Assembly (NCBI RefSeq): GCF_001570405.1
Contig: NZ_BBYM01000053.1
Coordinates: 1 to 45,110 of the forward strand
Reading direction: 5' to 3'
Source: Microtetraspora niveoalba
GTDB lineage: Bacteria > Actinomycetota > Actinomycetes > Streptosporangiales > Streptosporangiaceae
Length of the DNA stretch: 45,110 bases
The position numbers were made by a program, and so were the translations under genes. The notes under the pieces were generated by a model, which worked only from the letters and a program-made list of their open reading frames with translations, was not told the origin of the DNA and searched no databases. Positions 1 through 8,364 of the stretch are shown here, piece by piece. Within the stretch, counting starts at the first letter, position 1. Each line of letters opens with the position of its first letter.

Positions 1-1311
1 GCGCGCGGCCGGCGCGGTGTCGACGAGTGGGGCGAGCAGGACGACTACGACGACGGCTACTGGACCCGGGTCCGGGCCGACGAGGGCGGGTTCGACGGCG
101 CGGCCGGCGGGCAGCCCGGCGCGTCCCGCCCGGTCGCCGTGCCCGAGCCCGACGCCGTCCCGCAGGCGGCGTCCGCGCAGCACACCGGCTCGCCCGGCCT
201 GGCCGACCTGGTCGAGCCGCTGCGCGCCACCCCCACCTCGGCGCTCGCCGAGCAGAAGACGATGACGTTCTCCGCCTCCGACGCGCTCGGCGCGCTCGGC
301 ACCCCGGTCCCGGCCCCGGCCTCGCGGCCCGACCCGCTGCTCGACCGCGGCGCCCCGATGTCCACCGGCCCGCGGGCGGCCTCGCAGCCGACCGGCCCCT
401 TCTCCGCTCCTCCGGCCGACCCGCTGACCAGCCCGCGCGGCAGCGGCTCCTTCGAGGCCGTACGCGGTGCGACCGGCCCCGGCGCGTCGACCGGTCCCTT
501 CGAGGGCGTGATCCCCGAGACCGGCATGTTCGAGGCGATCCGCGACACCGGCCCCGCCCCCTCCGCCGCCCCGTCCACCGGCCCGTTCGAGAGCGTGATC
601 CCCGAGACCGGCATGTTCGAGGCGATCCGCGACACCGGCCCCGCCCCGTCCACCGGCCCGTTCGAGAGCGCCGTCCCGATGACCGGGATGTTCGAGCGGC
701 CCGCGTCCTACGACGTGCCCCCGGTGGACCCGTACGGCCCGACAGGGCGGTTCACCTCCGACACCGGACCGTCCTACGCGGTGCCCCCGGCGCCCGCTCC
801 GTCCGCTCCGGCAGCCGAGGAACCGGCTTGGGGGCAGACGCCTCCCCCGCCCGCGACACCCGCCTGGTCGGGGGTGCGCGACGTGCTGGACGACCCCGAG
901 CCCCCGCACGGCTACCAGTCCCCCTCGTACGGCGGCTACGACTCCTACTCCTCCCCTACCGGCGGCACGGCCTACCCGTCCACGCCGTCCACGCCGTCCT
1001 CGCCGTCGTACGAGGTGAGCGCCGGCTGGGCGACGATCGACGACTCCGACACGGTGACCGGCTCCACGCCCTCCTCCGCGCCTCCCGTCGGCCCGTCCCA
1101 CGCCTCCCCGGCCACGCCGTACGAGCAGGGCGACCAGTACGGCCGGCAGGGGTACGGGGCCGCGCCCGAGCCCTCCGCGTGGCCGGAGCAGAAGCCCGCG
1201 GCCGGGAGCTGGCCGTCCTACGACGAGCTGTACGGGACCACACCCGAGCCGACCGGGCGGCGCGGCAGCCACCGCACCCCCGAGAGCGACTATCCCGACT
1301 ATTACCGCTGA
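1..1311 (+). CDS. Pro/Gly/Ser-rich repeat protein, C-terminal part (5' end outside window)
   Basis: The reading frame is open from base 1 and ends at TGA 1309-1311, so this is the 3' part of a gene that begins upstream. The visible 436 residues are low complexity, rich in Pro, Gly, Ser, Thr and acidic residues, with many Tyr near the C terminus (it ends DYPDYYR). A motif TGPFE(G/S) followed by IPETGMFEAIRDTGP occurs twice almost identically (about residues 165-222) and a third time in decayed form. I see no membrane segment or enzyme motif. It looks like a disordered cytoplasmic tail or adaptor; no function can be assigned. A start at 139 is possible but unnecessary, because coding-like sequence continues to the window edge. 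Confidence 0.7.
   Translation, partial: ARGRRGVDEWGEQDDYDDGYWTRVRADEGGFDGAAGGQPGASRPVAVPEPDAVPQAASAQHTGSPGLADLVEPLRATPTSALAEQKTMTFSASDALGALGTPVPAPASRPDPLLDRGAPMSTGPRAASQPTGPFSAPPADPLTSPRGSGSFEAVRGATGPGASTGPFEGVIPETGMFEAIRDTGPAPSAAPSTGPFESVIPETGMFEAIRDTGPAPSTGPFESAVPMTGMFERPASYDVPPVDPYGPTGRFTSDTGPSYAVPPAPAPSAPAAEEPAWGQTPPPPATPAWSGVRDVLDDPEPPHGYQSPSYGGYDSYSSPTGGTAYPSTPSTPSSPSYEVSAGWATIDDSDTVTGSTPSSAPPVGPSHASPATPYEQGDQYGRQGYGAAPEPSAWPEQKPAAGSWPSYDELYGTTPEPTGRRGSHRTPESDYPDYYR
493..690 (+). repeat. In-frame imperfect tandem repeat, units about 87 and 75 bp
   Basis: The segment beginning with the codons for TGPFE recurs with offsets of 87 bp (499 to 586) and 75 bp (586 to 661). The first two copies share about 50 identical bases encoding IPETGMFEAIRDTGPAP. 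The third keeps only TGPFES and TGMFE. All copies stay in frame, so the repeat changes protein length without breaking the gene. Confidence 0.85.
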
Positions 1312-1327
1312 CTTTCCCCCCGCTTGC

Positions 1328-1363
1328 CTGACCGGGACGCGACCCCTGTTTTAGGGTCGCGTC
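1328..1363 (+). promoter_or_regulatory. Leaderless-type promoter with 10-bp inverted repeat abutting the SulP start
   Basis: GACGCGACCC (1336-1345) and GGGTCGCGTC (1354-1363) form a perfect inverted repeat with an 8-base spacer that ends at the base before ATG 1364. A -10-like TAGGGT lies at 1352-1357 with a weak -35 (CTGACC, 1328-1333) 18 bases upstream. There is no Shine-Dalgarno sequence. The arrangement fits a leaderless transcript whose promoter is covered by an operator. The alternative, an mRNA hairpin, is less likely if transcription starts near the ATG. Confidence 0.5.
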
Positions 1364-3664
1364 ATGACGGAGAGCGGCTATTCGAGTACGAAGAGTGACT
1401 GGCGGTCGGTGCTCCGGCACGACGTTCCCGCCTCGCTGGTGGTCTTCCTCGTCGCGGTTCCTCTCTCACTCGGGATAGCCGTCGCGTCAGGGGCCCCGAT
1501 CGCCGCAGGACTCGTGGCGGCGGTCGTCGGCGGCATCGTCGCCGGCGCCCTGGGCGGGTCCGCGGTCCAGGTCAGCGGTCCGGCCGCCGGGCTGTCACTG
1601 GTGGTCGCCGACCTCGTCCACACGTACGGCTGGCGCGCCACCTGCATGATCACGGTGATGGCCGGGCTGCTGCAGCTCCTGCTCGGCCTCGTACGGGTGG
1701 CGCGGGCGGCCCTGGCGGTGTCGCCCGCCGTCGTCCACGGCATGCTCGCCGGGGTCGGCGTCGTGATCGCGCTCTCGCAGCTCCACATCGTGCTCGGCGG
1801 CAAGCCGCAGAGCTCCGCGATCGAGAACCTCCTGGAGCTGCCCTCGCAGGTCGTGAACAACCACGGCCACGCCGTCATGGTGGGGGTCATCACCATCGCC
1901 GCCCTGCTGGTGTGGAACCGGCTGCCCCGCCTGCGCGCGGTCCCCGCGCCGCTCGCGGCCCTGCTGATCGGCGCGGTCCCGGCGACGGTGCTGGGCTGGG
2001 ACATCACCCGGGTGGACCTGACCGGCGGGTTCTCCTCCCTGGAGGGACCTGTCCTGCCAGCGGGCGACTGGCACGCCATCGTGTCGTCCGTGCTGCTCGT
2101 CGCGCTGCTGGCCGGGGTCGAGTCGCTGCTCACCTGCGTCGCGTCCGACCGTATGCACGGCGGGCCGCGCGCCGACCTCGACCGGGAGCTGACCGCGCAG
2201 GGCGCGGCGAACGTCATCTCGGGCGCGCTCGGCGGCCTGCCCGTGTCCGGCGTGGTCGTACGGACCACGACCAACGCCCGGGCGGGCGCCCGCAGCCGCT
2301 GGTCGACCGTGCTGCACGGCGCGTGGGTGCTGGTCTTCACCCTGGCCTTCGGCTGGGCGATCACGCTCATCCCCATGGAGGCGCTCGCCGCGCTGCTGCT
2401 CTTCATCGGCGTCCAGATGGTGAACGTCGGCCATGTGCGCAACCTGCGCGGCCACGGCGAGATGCCGGTCTACTTCGTCACCATGGCGGGCGTGGTGCTG
2501 GTCGGGCTCGCCGAGGGCGTCCTGGCCGGGCTCGGCCTGGCCGCGCTGCTCGCGCTCCGGCGGCTCACCTGGCTCTCCGTACAGGCGCGGCCCGACGACG
2601 ACCGCTGGCGCGTCGTCGTGACCGGCTCGCTCACCTTTCTCGGGGTGCCGCGCCTGACCGAGGCACTGCGGGCGGTCCCCGGGGGCGCGGCGGTCGAGCT
2701 CGACCTGCACGTCGACTTCATGGACAACGCCGCCTTCGAGACCCTGCACAACTGGCGGCTGGAGCACGAGCGCGCCGGAGGGACGGTCGACATCGACGAG
2801 CTGCACGACGAGTGGTACTCGGCGGCCGTGCGTGGCACCCGGATGTTCCCCGCCAAGAGCCCGTTCCGGCACGACCGGTGGTGGCTGCCGTGGGCGTACC
2901 GGCGTTCCGGCCCGCACCCCGGGGAGATCGCGCCGATCCCGGCTCCCGCCCTGCCGTCCCCCACATCCGAGGGCAGAGCTTCCGAGAACGGGGCTTCCGG
3001 GGGTGCGGCGCACGCCGTGCCGGACCTGCTGAAGGGGGCGCAGGAGTTCCAGCGGCGGACGGCCCCGCTGGTGCGCCCCCTGCTGACCCGGCTGGCGCGC
3101 GGGCAGGCGCCCTCCCACCTGTTCATCACGTGCGCCGACTCGCGGATCGTGCCGAACATCATCACCGCGAGCGGGCCGGGCGACCTGTTCACGGTGCGCA
3201 ACATCGGTAACCTCGTCCCCCGCCACCGTGCCGCGCCGCACGACGACTCCGTCATGGCCTCGATCGAGTACGCCGTGGGCGTCCTCGGCGTACGGAAGAT
3301 CACGGTCTGCGGGCATTCCGGGTGCGGCGCGATGGTGGCCCTGCTGGGCGAGATCCCGGCCGCGCCGGCCGAGTTCGACAGCGGCTTCCCCGCCCTGCGC
3401 GGCTGGCTTCGTCACGGGCGGCACACGCTGGCCAGGTTCGTGGCGTCGGAGAGCACGGAGGACGACGCGGGCCCGCTCGACCGCCTCTGCCGGGTGAACG
3501 TGATCCAGCAGCTCGAGAACCTGCGTTCCCATCCCCGCCTGGACGCCCTGCTCCGGTCGGGGGAGCTGGAGCTGTCCGGCCTGTACTTCGACATCGGCTC
3601 GGCCAGCGTCCATCTGCTGCAGCAGGAGCGCTTCACGCCCGTGCCCGCGCTGCGCACCGGTTGA
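1364..3664 (+). CDS. SulP-type anion (bicarbonate) transporter fused to beta-carbonic anhydrase
   Basis: This 766-residue inner-membrane protein has three parts. Residues about 15-410 are hydrophobic SulP transporter helices, with the family's early segment (SLGIAVASGAPIAAGLV). Residues about 415-500 resemble a STAS domain. Residues about 540-760 are a beta-class carbonic anhydrase carrying the zinc ligands Cys590 (CADSR), His651 and Cys654 (CGHSGCG) and the Asp592/Arg594 dyad. SulP-carbonic anhydrase fusions are known in actinobacteria and other bacteria and are thought to couple bicarbonate or anion transport to CO2 hydration; transport direction and substrate are inference. The zinc-site residues are all present, so the enzyme part is probably active. 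The ATG at 1364 is preceded by a -10-like box and no ribosome binding site. Confidence 0.93.
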   Translation: MTESGYSSTKSDWRSVLRHDVPASLVVFLVAVPLSLGIAVASGAPIAAGLVAAVVGGIVAGALGGSAVQVSGPAAGLSLVVADLVHTYGWRATCMITVMAGLLQLLLGLVRVARAALAVSPAVVHGMLAGVGVVIALSQLHIVLGGKPQSSAIENLLELPSQVVNNHGHAVMVGVITIAALLVWNRLPRLRAVPAPLAALLIGAVPATVLGWDITRVDLTGGFSSLEGPVLPAGDWHAIVSSVLLVALLAGVESLLTCVASDRMHGGPRADLDRELTAQGAANVISGALGGLPVSGVVVRTTTNARAGARSRWSTVLHGAWVLVFTLAFGWAITLIPMEALAALLLFIGVQMVNVGHVRNLRGHGEMPVYFVTMAGVVLVGLAEGVLAGLGLAALLALRRLTWLSVQARPDDDRWRVVVTGSLTFLGVPRLTEALRAVPGGAAVELDLHVDFMDNAAFETLHNWRLEHERAGGTVDIDELHDEWYSAAVRGTRMFPAKSPFRHDRWWLPWAYRRSGPHPGEIAPIPAPALPSPTSEGRASENGASGGAAHAVPDLLKGAQEFQRRTAPLVRPLLTRLARGQAPSHLFITCADSRIVPNIITASGPGDLFTVRNIGNLVPRHRAAPHDDSVMASIEYAVGVLGVRKITVCGHSGCGAMVALLGEIPAAPAEFDSGFPALRGWLRHGRHTLARFVASESTEDDAGPLDRLCRVNVIQQLENLRSHPRLDALLRSGELELSGLYFDIGSASVHLLQQERFTPVPALRTG

Positions 3665-3749
3665 TCCGGGGCCGTCCGCTCCGGGCGCACTCCGTCCGCC
3701 CATCGTGAAACGGGGAGACAGCCGCGACCCGCGGGCGAAGGATGACGGC

Positions 3750-4766
3750 ATGAGAATCTTGGTCATCGGCGGTTCCGTGTTCCTCGGCCGGGCGATCGTG
3801 GCGGACGCGCTCCGCCAGGGGCACGAGGTCACCACGTTCAACCGCGGCAAGAGCAGGCCGGACATGCCCGGCGTGGAGGCCGTGCACGGGGACCGCGAGG
3901 TGCCCGCCGACCTCGACCGTCTCGTCGAGGGGCGCCGGTGGGACGCCGTCATCGACGTCTGCGGCTACACCCCGCGGGTCGTCCTCGACTCGGTGCGCCG
4001 CCTGTCCGGCCACGCGACGCACTACACGTTCATCTCCAGCATCTCCGCGTTCCCGGACTTCCCGGCCGTGCCGGGCGTGAACGAGGACTCGCCGACGTAC
4101 GAGTGCCCGGCGGACGCGGACGCGGACCACGGCGACTACGGCGTTCTCAAGGCGGGCTGCGAGCGCGCGGTCGAGGAGCACTTCGACGGCGACACGCTGA
4201 TCATCGACCCGGGTCTCATCATCGGGCCGTACGAGAACGTGGGGCGGCTGCCGTGGTGGCTCACCCGCATCGCCAGGGGCGGCCGGGTGCTCGCGCCGGG
4301 TGACCCGTCGCAGGCCATGCAGCTCATCGACGCCCGGGACATCGCGGCGTTCACCGTGGAGCAGGCGGCCAAGGGCACGACCGGCCGGTTCCTCACCTCC
4401 GGCGTTCCGGGCAACACGACGTACGGCGACTGGCTGCGGGACTGCGTCGAGGTCACCGGCTCCGACGCCGAGCTGGTCTGGGTCGACGACTCCTTCCTGC
4501 GGGAGCACGACGTCCAGATGTGGACGGAGCTTCCGTTGTGGATGCCGGAGGGGCCCGAGACCGCCGGGGTGTGGCTGCCGTCCTCGGCCAAGGCCCTCGC
4601 CGCCGGGCTCACCTGCCGTCCCGTCAGCGAGACGGTGCGGGACACCTGGGAGTGGCTGAAGGACATCCCGGAAGACCGGCGCAGCTTCGGGTCCTCCGCG
4701 CTCAGGCACGGCATCGACCCGGAGAAGGAGGCCCGCATCCTCGCCGCCTGGGACGCCCGCTCCTGA
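3750..4766 (+). CDS. NAD-dependent epimerase/reductase-like protein (extended SDR)
   Basis: This is a 338-residue cytoplasmic Rossmann protein. The N terminus MRILVIGGSVFLGRAIV carries the nucleotide-binding GGSxFLG loop, and YGVLK near residue 131 supplies the YxxxK catalytic pair of extended short-chain dehydrogenases. A longer frame opens at 3705, but ATG 3750 begins exactly at the Rossmann strand and has a purine-rich site (GAAGGA) just upstream. The sequence resembles NAD-dependent epimerase/dehydratase proteins found singly in actinomycete genomes, whose substrate is unknown. It stands alone between the SulP fusion and a terminator-like hairpin, so context gives no pathway. Confidence 0.85.
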   Translation: MRILVIGGSVFLGRAIVADALRQGHEVTTFNRGKSRPDMPGVEAVHGDREVPADLDRLVEGRRWDAVIDVCGYTPRVVLDSVRRLSGHATHYTFISSISAFPDFPAVPGVNEDSPTYECPADADADHGDYGVLKAGCERAVEEHFDGDTLIIDPGLIIGPYENVGRLPWWLTRIARGGRVLAPGDPSQAMQLIDARDIAAFTVEQAAKGTTGRFLTSGVPGNTTYGDWLRDCVEVTGSDAELVWVDDSFLREHDVQMWTELPLWMPEGPETAGVWLPSSAKALAAGLTCRPVSETVRDTWEWLKDIPEDRRSFGSSALRHGIDPEKEARILAAWDARS

Positions 4767-4809
4767 CCGGGGCCGCGGTCTCGTCCCCGCGCGTGCCGGG
4801 CGCGTCGAG

Positions 4810-4837
4810 CCGTGCCGGGGCGGCGACCCCGGCACGG
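4810..4837. terminator. 11-bp perfect GC hairpin after the epimerase gene
   Basis: CCGTGCCGGGG (4810-4820) and CCCCGGCACGG (4827-4837) pair perfectly around a 6-base loop, 44 bases after the epimerase stop. There is no U tract, which is common for actinomycete terminators. Confidence 0.6.
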
Positions 4838-4901
4838 TGCCCGCCGCTGAGCGGCCGCCGGGGCGCGCGTCCCCGGTCGGTCTCGTTGTCCACAGGCCGG
4901 C

Positions 4902-4930
4902 TTCGCACGGTTTCCGCGGCGCTCTAGGCT
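4902..4930 (+). promoter_or_regulatory. Leaderless-type promoter of the PemK/MazF-like gene
   Basis: TAGGCT (4925-4930) ends 7 bases before ATG 4938, and TTCGCA (4902-4907) lies 17 bases upstream as a weak -35. No Shine-Dalgarno sequence precedes the ATG, so a leaderless mRNA is likely. Confidence 0.5.
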
Positions 4931-4937
4931 TGCGGCC

Positions 4938-5594
4938 ATGCGGGATCTGCCACAGCTCGTCATTCCGATCATCGTGCTCGGGGCCGTTCTCGTCGCGGCG
5001 CTGACGGCCGCGTCGAGGCGGCGGAGCCGGGACGCGCACCTGCCCTCGACCGGATCGCGCGGTCCTTCACGCGGCGGCGCGCGCGGCTCCGGCGGCGGCT
5101 CGCGCGGGACCGCGTCGGGTGCGCGTGGCGGGCGCGCGGGCGGAGCACCGTCCAGACCGGCCCAGAGGCGCCCTGCGGGCCATGGGAGCGGCGCTCCCGC
5201 CCCCGGCCATCGGACCACCGGCACACCCGCCGGGCAGCGCCGAGGAGAGCCGTCACGCGGGCGGGACGCGGCCGCCGTCCAGCATCCCGGGGAGATCTGG
5301 TGGGCGGACGTGCCGTTCGAGGACGGGCCGGGCTCCAAGGTCCGGCCCTGCGTCGTCCTGCGGACGCACCGGGGCGGGGCCGAGGTGCTCAAGATCACGA
5401 GCCAGGATCAGCGGCATCGCAGCGACCACATCGAGATCCCCACGCGCACGTGGGACCACGACGCCGACCACAACAGCTTCCTCGACCTCAGCGACCCGAT
5501 CCGGGTCACCACGTCGGCGTTCCAGGACCGCGCCGGGGAACTGGACCGCTCGGTCTGGCGTCACGTGTGCTCACTGCACGGGATCACACGTTAG
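4938..5594 (+). CDS. Membrane-anchored PemK/MazF-like toxin-family protein
   Basis: This 218-residue protein starts with one hydrophobic helix (about residues 6-27, LVIPIIVLGAVLVAALTAA). A long Arg/Gly/Ser-rich linker follows (about 28-108), and then a PemK/MazF-fold domain (about 112-218). The domain shows the family's PGEIWWADVPFEDG opening, the VRPCVVL strand and a DLSDPIRVTTSAF segment. Classical MazF/PemK proteins are endoribonucleases of about 110 residues without a membrane anchor. No antitoxin-like gene lies upstream or downstream. Either the antitoxin is elsewhere, or this is a non-toxic actinobacterial relative tethered to the membrane; the N-terminal addition favours a specialised role. 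The endonuclease residues cannot be confirmed by eye. Confidence 0.82.
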   Translation: MRDLPQLVIPIIVLGAVLVAALTAASRRRSRDAHLPSTGSRGPSRGGARGSGGGSRGTASGARGGRAGGAPSRPAQRRPAGHGSGAPAPGHRTTGTPAGQRRGEPSRGRDAAAVQHPGEIWWADVPFEDGPGSKVRPCVVLRTHRGGAEVLKITSQDQRHRSDHIEIPTRTWDHDADHNSFLDLSDPIRVTTSAFQDRAGELDRSVWRHVCSLHGITR

Positions 5595-5654
5595 GGAGGG
5601 TCCGGCAAAGGCCGCGGGCGGCAGGGGCGATGATCTCTCGGAGTCTCCCTAACG
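5589..5654. repeat. 10-bp inverted repeat spanning both stop codons of convergent genes
   Basis: CGTTAGGGAG (5589-5598) and CTCCCTAACG (5645-5654) are perfect reverse complements. The left arm contains the PemK-like stop (TAG 5592-5594), and the right arm contains the stop of the minus-strand gene (5649-5651). The 46 bases between are GC-rich. It may act as a bidirectional terminator with a long loop. Confidence 0.45.
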
Positions 5655-6332
5655 GCCGCGGGGCGCCGACCGGACGGCCGGCGATCGTGGAGGTACGCCG
5701 AGTGACGGGCCTCTGCTCCACCATCGGGTCAGCGCCGTACGCCGGATCAGCAGCGTCGTTCCGACGGCCATGAGGACCGCCGACACCGCCCAGGTGTACC
5801 CGCGCTCGGCGGGCAGCCGCGGCACCGCCCACGCCTGGAGCCCGCCCTCGCCCAGTGTGCCGAAGACGTAGACGAGGACGAGCACCGCCAGCGGCAACGG
5901 CCAGGCCAGCGCCCGGCCCATGAACGCGCCGGAGAGACAGCTCACCCCGATCCACCACATCAGGTTCCGGAGGGCCTCGGGAGCGAGTTCCAGCCCGCCG
6001 CCCGCGAAGAGCGCGGCCAGCAGCCCCGCCGTCGTCGCCAGGGTCAGAACGCCGAGCTGTGCCGCGTCCACCCAGTGCAGCGGGCGCGCCGCGGCCAGCT
6101 CGAAGGAGCCCATCCGGCTGGCCAGGCTGAGCACGATCAGGCAGGCGAGAGGCAGCGCGGCGAGCACGGCGATCGGCTCCGCCTCCGCCGACGAGTCCAG
6201 GAGCCGCGGGGCGTCCGTGGCGGTCTTCCCCCACACGCCGACCGCGGCCAGGATCGCCGCCTGGGCGTACAGGATGTGGGCGAGCCCCCTGGCGCGGAAG
6301 AGCAGCACGAGACCGGAGGCCCTATCGCTCAT
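5649..6332 (-). CDS. Multi-pass membrane protein, third gene of an ABC exporter operon
   Basis: This 227-residue protein has about six hydrophobic segments (for example near residues 19-35, 54-70, 88-112, 124-140, 145-163 and 180-197) and a basic C-terminal tail. Its ATG at 6332 lies inside the end of the preceding permease gene (overlap 6322-6332), so the two are translationally coupled. It has no ATPase motif. The likely role is a second membrane subunit of the ABC system encoded just upstream. I do not recognise a family beyond ABC-2-like membrane protein. Confidence 0.75.
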   Translation of the reverse strand: MSDRASGLVLLFRARGLAHILYAQAAILAAVGVWGKTATDAPRLLDSSAEAEPIAVLAALPLACLIVLSLASRMGSFELAAARPLHWVDAAQLGVLTLATTAGLLAALFAGGGLELAPEALRNLMWWIGVSCLSGAFMGRALAWPLPLAVLVLVYVFGTLGEGGLQAWAVPRLPAERGYTWAVSAVLMAVGTTLLIRRTALTRWWSRGPSLGVPPRSPAVRSAPRGR

Positions 6333-7548
6333 CGCACGACCAGGCCGTTCGCGCCTGCCGCCGCGCCCACTGGCGCTGGGACTGCGCCGGCTGCGCCAGG
6401 ACCCCGTCCACCTCGGCCCGGTCCTGGTCTCTGATCTCCTGCGGGCCGAGCCCCGCGCTCTTCGCCACGTGCAGGGCCCTGCTCTCCAGCCAGGTCTCCA
6501 GCATCACGTTGGCGCGGAAGCGCTCCGTCGTCGCGGGGTCCTCGCAGTCGGCCAGTGGGACCAGCCAGAACGCCATCTCGCCGACCACGCGGCCACGGTC
6601 GCCCGTCGCGGTGAACGTCAGGCAGGAGCCACCGTTCCCGCACGCCAGACCCACGTCGACCACTCGCCGGGGGATGGGGACCGTGCCCATGGACGCCTCC
6701 ACCAGCCTGCCCACGGCCTCCGTCGCCACGGCGAGGTGCGACCGGTTCTCCGGCCACACGCAGACCTCGGGCGCCGGGTCGCTGTCAGGGCGCGCACAGG
6801 CGGCGTGCGAGGGCTGCGCTCTCTCGATCTGCAGCGGCCCGGCCGCCCATACGGCCAGGAGACTCAGGGGGACGGCGACGGCCGCCGTCGCGCGTATCGC
6901 ACGAGCCCGGCCTCCCCCGCGGAGCGACACGGCCAGGACCACGACCAGCAGGGCCATCAGACAACGGGTGGCCAGCGCCGCCGCAGCGACCGTGAGATGA
7001 GGCGGTCCTGACAGAGGGACGAACGAGAATATCTCGCTGAACTCCCGCAACCCCATGAGGACCAGGAAGACGACCGCGACGGCCAGGGCCGTCAGACGCG
7101 ACCGCCACCGCAGTCCCGCGGCGAACCCGAGCCCGGCCGCGACCGTTATCGCGGCCACCGCCGACAGCGGGTAGGCCGGCCAGACGAACCCCGGCGACCC
7201 CCAGGCGACCGCGATGCCGACGAGCAGCGCGAGTGCCAGCGGCACGAGCGCCAGACACCAGAGAGCCGCGAACTGGACCGCCGCCACCTGCCACGCGGGG
7301 CGGGCCGCGGTGAACTGCGCGTCCGTCGCGGATCGGTGTACACGCTGGGCCGACCAGGCGCCGAGCGCCGCCACCACCGGCCATTCCAGATAACCGGCGA
7401 CCATCGCCACTTCGGCGCTCGCCCGCGGCCACACGTCGGCCCAGAGATCCACTCTGCGGAACAGCGCCGCGATCACGGCGAGCGACAACAACGCGATCCA
7501 CAGCAGCAGGGACGAACGCCGGATCTCAAGGAGAAAGATGTTCCTCAT
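6322..7548 (-). CDS. ABC-2-like permease with extracytoplasmic C-terminal domain
   Basis: This 408-residue protein begins MRNIFLLEIRRSS. About six transmembrane segments fall in the first 250 residues (for example LLLWIALLSLAVIAALF and WCLALVPLALALLVGIAV). After a last helix near residue 235 comes a mostly hydrophilic domain with paired cysteines (CARPDSDPAPEVC, GLACGNGGSC), which suggests disulfides outside the membrane. The ATG at 7548 overlaps the ATPase stop as ATGA, fixing the start; the open frame extends to 7698 but would run into the ATPase gene. It is the permease partner of that ATPase. The substrate is unknown. Confidence 0.8.
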   Translation of the reverse strand: MRNIFLLEIRRSSLLLWIALLSLAVIAALFRRVDLWADVWPRASAEVAMVAGYLEWPVVAALGAWSAQRVHRSATDAQFTAARPAWQVAAVQFAALWCLALVPLALALLVGIAVAWGSPGFVWPAYPLSAVAAITVAAGLGFAAGLRWRSRLTALAVAVVFLVLMGLREFSEIFSFVPLSGPPHLTVAAAALATRCLMALLVVVLAVSLRGGGRARAIRATAAVAVPLSLLAVWAAGPLQIERAQPSHAACARPDSDPAPEVCVWPENRSHLAVATEAVGRLVEASMGTVPIPRRVVDVGLACGNGGSCLTFTATGDRGRVVGEMAFWLVPLADCEDPATTERFRANVMLETWLESRALHVAKSAGLGPQEIRDQDRAEVDGVLAQPAQSQRQWARRQARTAWSCDER

Positions 7549-8300
7549 GCCTGGTGGGCCACCTGCTTGAGAACCGTCATGTAGCCGCGTTCCAGGGGGG
7601 TGTCCCCCTTGGCGTCGGGATTCGCCATGTTCTCGAGCGCCTGCGCCCTGCCCGCGAACACGATCTTGCCGTCGGACAACACGAGCAGGTCGCCGCACAC
7701 CGCCGCGACGTCTTCGACCAGGTGGGTGCTGAGCAGAACGGCCGTGTCGTCCTCCACGAGGCTCTTCAGCAGTTCTCTGAAGTCCAGCCGCTGCTCGGGG
7801 TCGAGTCCGACGGTCGGCTCGTCCAGCAGCACGAGGCGCGGTCCCGCCACGATCGCCTGCGCGATGCCCGCCCGTCTGAGCATTCCTCCGGAAAGCGCGC
7901 CCATCTTCGTACGAGCCCGGGAAGAAAGGCCGACCCGCTCCAGCGCCTCGGAAACGGCGGCGGGCCGCACCTTCCGCGGGACCTCGCGAAGCCAGGCGCA
8001 GTAATTCACGAACTCATATGCGGTGAACGAGGCGAAGTAGCCGAAATCTTGCGGCAGAAAGCCTATGTTACGGCGCGCTTTCCTGATTTCACGCTCAGAG
8101 CGCAGTTCCTGTCCCAGGAAAGCCAGACGCCCTCTTCGCGGAGGCGCCACCGTGGCGAGAGTGCGCAGCAGCGTCGTCTTTCCCGCCCCGTTGGGTCCGA
8201 GGAGTCCGGTTATCCCGACGGAGACGGACAGCGTCACCTCCGGAATCACTTCCTTGGCCCCGTATCCCTGCGCCAGACCCTCTGCTTCGACTACCGGCAT
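7545..8300 (-). CDS. ABC transporter ATP-binding protein
   Basis: This is a 251-residue cytoplasmic ATPase. It shows Walker A GPNGAGKTT (residues 35-43), a Q-loop (GFLPQDFG), the signature LSGGMLRR, Walker B LVLLDEPTVGLDP and the switch histidine in LLSTHLVED. The sequence is most like the CcmA/NatA-type exporter ATPases. It is the first gene of a three-gene minus-strand operon with two overlapping membrane-protein genes, so an exporter or membrane-remodelling ABC-2 system is likely. A hairpin (8322-8360) separates it from the upstream secreted-protein gene, so it is either fed by read-through or has its own promoter. Confidence 0.93.
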   Translation of the reverse strand: MPVVEAEGLAQGYGAKEVIPEVTLSVSVGITGLLGPNGAGKTTLLRTLATVAPPRRGRLAFLGQELRSEREIRKARRNIGFLPQDFGYFASFTAYEFVNYCAWLREVPRKVRPAAVSEALERVGLSSRARTKMGALSGGMLRRAGIAQAIVAGPRLVLLDEPTVGLDPEQRLDFRELLKSLVEDDTAVLLSTHLVEDVAAVCGDLLVLSDGKIVFAGRAQALENMANPDAKGDTPLERGYMTVLKQVAHQA

Positions 8301-8321
8301 AGTCCCTCTCAGGACAGAGAA

Positions 8322-8360
8322 GAGGGCGATTGTGGTGACGCTTTCCCCACAATCGCCCTC
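8322..8360 (-). terminator. 14-bp perfect hairpin terminator after the secreted-protein gene
   Basis: GAGGGCGATTGTGG (8322-8335) and CCACAATCGCCCTC (8347-8360) are perfect reverse complements with an 11-base loop. The hairpin sits 4 bases after the stop of the small secreted protein and upstream of the ABC ATPase start. On the minus strand it is followed by a T-containing run (TTCTCTGTCC). It probably terminates most transcripts and lets the secreted protein be made in excess over the ABC genes. Confidence 0.8.
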
Positions 8361-8364
8361 GGCT

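Noticed and set aside
1595-3952. 785-codon minus-strand frame opposite the SulP fusion
   Set aside because: Shadow of a gene with complete transporter and enzyme motifs.
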